Of a stretch of 64,000 nucleotides of DNA, positions 62,801 to 64,000 are shown piece after piece. Position 1 is the stretch's first letter, and each line of letters starts with the position of its first letter. Position numbers and translations under genes: made by a program. Below the pieces are notes generated by a model. It was not told the origin of the DNA. It ran no database searches and was given only the letters and a program-made list of their open reading frames with translations. The stretch is from Membranipora membranacea (lineage: Eukaryota; Bryozoa; Gymnolaemata; Cheilostomatida; Membraniporidae): assembly GCA_914767715.1 (NCBI GenBank), contig OU612068.1, positions 2,354,001-2,418,000 of the forward strand. Direction: 5' to 3'.

Positions 62801-63761
62801 GGTTCATTGTCTCCCTCCGCTGATCTCCATGATACGTTTGATATGGCTTTACATGGGAATGGTCCTGTCATAAAACAGATAGTATAAATTCAATGCTGTC
62901 TCGTGAGCCTGCAGCAGCAGGATAGGTGCATGTACAGAGGAACCACTCAACACGTTTCCTGTTTAAACATGTATATGGTTTATACATGGTATACATAAAT
63001 ATATACCACATGGTGTATGTATGGTATATATAAACCATATATAGATACACCACATATATTCTATACCATTTGCCTATGGTATAATATGTAATATGGTATA
63101 TGTATGATATATTACAGTACCTAATCAATAAACTTATTCTGATTTTAAAACCTTTAAAAGTTATGTTTATCCCAATCACTTATTATCACCCCACGTGCTC
63201 AGCTCTTTACTTACCGTATGGTGTATTTTCTTCTTTAGGCTCATTACCGTCTTCAATAGACCATTGTACATAGCTACCATCAGCATGTGACGATAGGAAC
63301 TCCTTACCATTACGATTCCAGCACAATGCCTCTAGTTGCTACAGATAATAAATATGACACATATGCATTATAATATATTCTGTATTGTAAGACAGGACAA
63401 CTCCCACTAAACTATTTTCTTGTGAAACTGCTCGTCTAGTTCCATGGATATTCGGATCAGTGACTATGCAATTCACACATATGCCACAGGAAGAATATTT
63501 ATCATGACACATCATGGCATCTCTTAATATAACAAGTGAGTACATTATAATGTAAGGGACTGGTGGTGTGGGTGTCATCATTGACTTAGTACATGTGACC
63601 TGTGTTCCTCATAACAAAAAATACTATCAGGCCCCCTGAAAGTTCCTATGCTTAAGATTTAGTCATAGTTATGTTACCTGTGAAGCTGTGAAGGTGACAT
63701 CACTCTTACTCTCCTTAACATCCCAGAGAACTATGAGTCCTCTATCATATCCTATCAGAAA
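53809..63761 (-). CDS. Lethal(2) giant larvae homologue (Lgl/LLGL), 5' end off the window
   Basis: Cortical WD40/beta-propeller polarity protein. Exons in order: 63761-63678, 63338-63215, 62864-62643, 62059-61936, 61591-61480, 61234-61063, 59733-59546, 59286-59111, 58857-58621, 58421-58266, 57987-57831, 57541-57383, 57132-56906, 56449-56271, 55855-55738, 55014-54938, 54264-54140 and 53838-53809. They close to 888 codons plus TGA. Family landmarks in order are [89 protein letters not shown] and [13 protein letters not shown]. The basic aPKC target stretch [18 protein letters not shown] (exon 58857-58621) is intact, so regulation by aPKC phosphorylation is likely. The C-terminus is Ser/Thr/Asn-rich and poorly conserved. 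Roughly the first propeller blades are missing to the right. Tomosyn is excluded by the LLGL-specific aPKC stretch. Confidence 0.93.
56470..56590. repeat. ~24-bp minisatellite x5 in an Lgl intron
   Basis: Units of the form ACTCGAGTATTGAAAACGTGA repeat about five times with small changes (GAATTGG, GTATTGAAATC). The array ends about 20 bases upstream (in transcription) of the acceptor at 56450. Confidence 0.8.
61849..61946. repeat. 49-bp direct duplication spanning an Lgl 5' splice site
   Basis: TCATATGAGCCATGGGATTA through TTTTACCTGTTTAG occurs at 61849-61894 and again from 61898. The second copy overlaps the donor of exon 62059-61936 (minus strand AACAG|GTAAAA). The first copy supplies an identical donor 49 bases further into the intron. 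Confidence 0.85.
62960..63120. repeat. AT-rich palindromic simple sequence in an Lgl intron
   Basis: The stretch has repeated ATGGTATA/TATACCAT and ATATGGTTTATAC motifs in both orientations. It is likely to form cruciforms and has no coding content. Confidence 0.65.
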
Positions 63762-64000
63762 CTGAAAACATAAACATACATGACTATGTGATAAAACTGA
63801 AAACGCAAGATTCCATGAATATATATTTCAACTGAAAATAGAACAGTACACGTTTCCATGAATATATAAAAAAAAAGGAGAGCTTGTGAATATAAATAAT
63901 AAAAGAATCGTGATTTCCTGTTGTTATTATGAGTACATAAGGAAAATCACGTCAAGTTAGATAACTTTCCCCAGAGAGGATGATCAAACAATATGTGCAT
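63762..64000. other. Lgl intron, cut by the window edge
   Basis: The sequence is AT-rich, with a diverged direct repeat (TTCCATGAATATATA at about 63811 and 63854). It holds no exon that I can recognise. Confidence 0.5.

Overview
The window is AT-rich animal genomic DNA. Its genes are split into many short exons with GT-AG introns, and retroelement and foldback debris lies between and inside them. The gene set is an EPS15-type endocytic adaptor, a Src-family tyrosine kinase with dual-acylation and C-tail tyrosine signals, a lethal(2) giant larvae (Lgl) polarity protein, a FAM187-type Ig receptor and a UPF0462 protein. These are metazoan families. The compact layout and divergent sequences suggest an invertebrate, possibly a sponge or another early-branching animal. 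That placement is an inference, not a demonstration.

Layout from left to right. 1-7.5 kb is intergenic: tRNA-like SINE fragments, an AT microsatellite, a truncated non-LTR reverse transcriptase (about 1.57-2.73 kb) and a dispersed repeat. 7.5-14.65 kb (minus strand) is an 11-exon gene for a predicted secreted protein with two tandem UPF0462 (C4orf33-like) domains. Its introns hold foldback elements and SINEs. 15.8-20.6 kb holds a U2 snRNA-like fragment, two more LINE fragments and the second copy of the dispersed repeat. 21.07-36.2 kb (minus) is a 20-exon EPS15 gene: three EH domains, a coiled coil, 19 DPF motifs and a terminal ubiquitin-interacting motif. A complete 8-exon FAM187-type gene (26.48-29.86 kb, plus) lies inside its 4.1-kb intron on the opposite strand. 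37.0-38.25 kb has a decayed P-element-type transposase with a TIR element beside or inside it. 40.13-52.22 kb (plus) is an 8-exon Src-family kinase. 53.8-63.76 kb (minus) holds the last 18 exons of Lgl, whose 5' end is off the right edge.

Every exon chain given here was assembled by hand. In each, the lengths and phases close exactly into one open reading frame: UPF0462-like 435 aa, EPS15 1005 aa, FAM187-like 435 aa, Src 541 aa, and Lgl 888 aa in the window. Src, EPS15 and Lgl act at the cortex or plasma membrane in other animals (signalling, clathrin endocytosis, polarity). Nothing in the sequence shows that the neighbours are co-regulated.

The most notable observations are: the secreted tandem UPF0462 protein, whose two halves keep parallel intron positions; the FAM187 gene nested in EPS15; and two separate tandem duplications that copy a 5' splice site (six donor copies in EPS15, two in Lgl). 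There are also several near-perfect foldback elements, one apparently made from a SINE tail. No wholly unknown multi-gene system was found.
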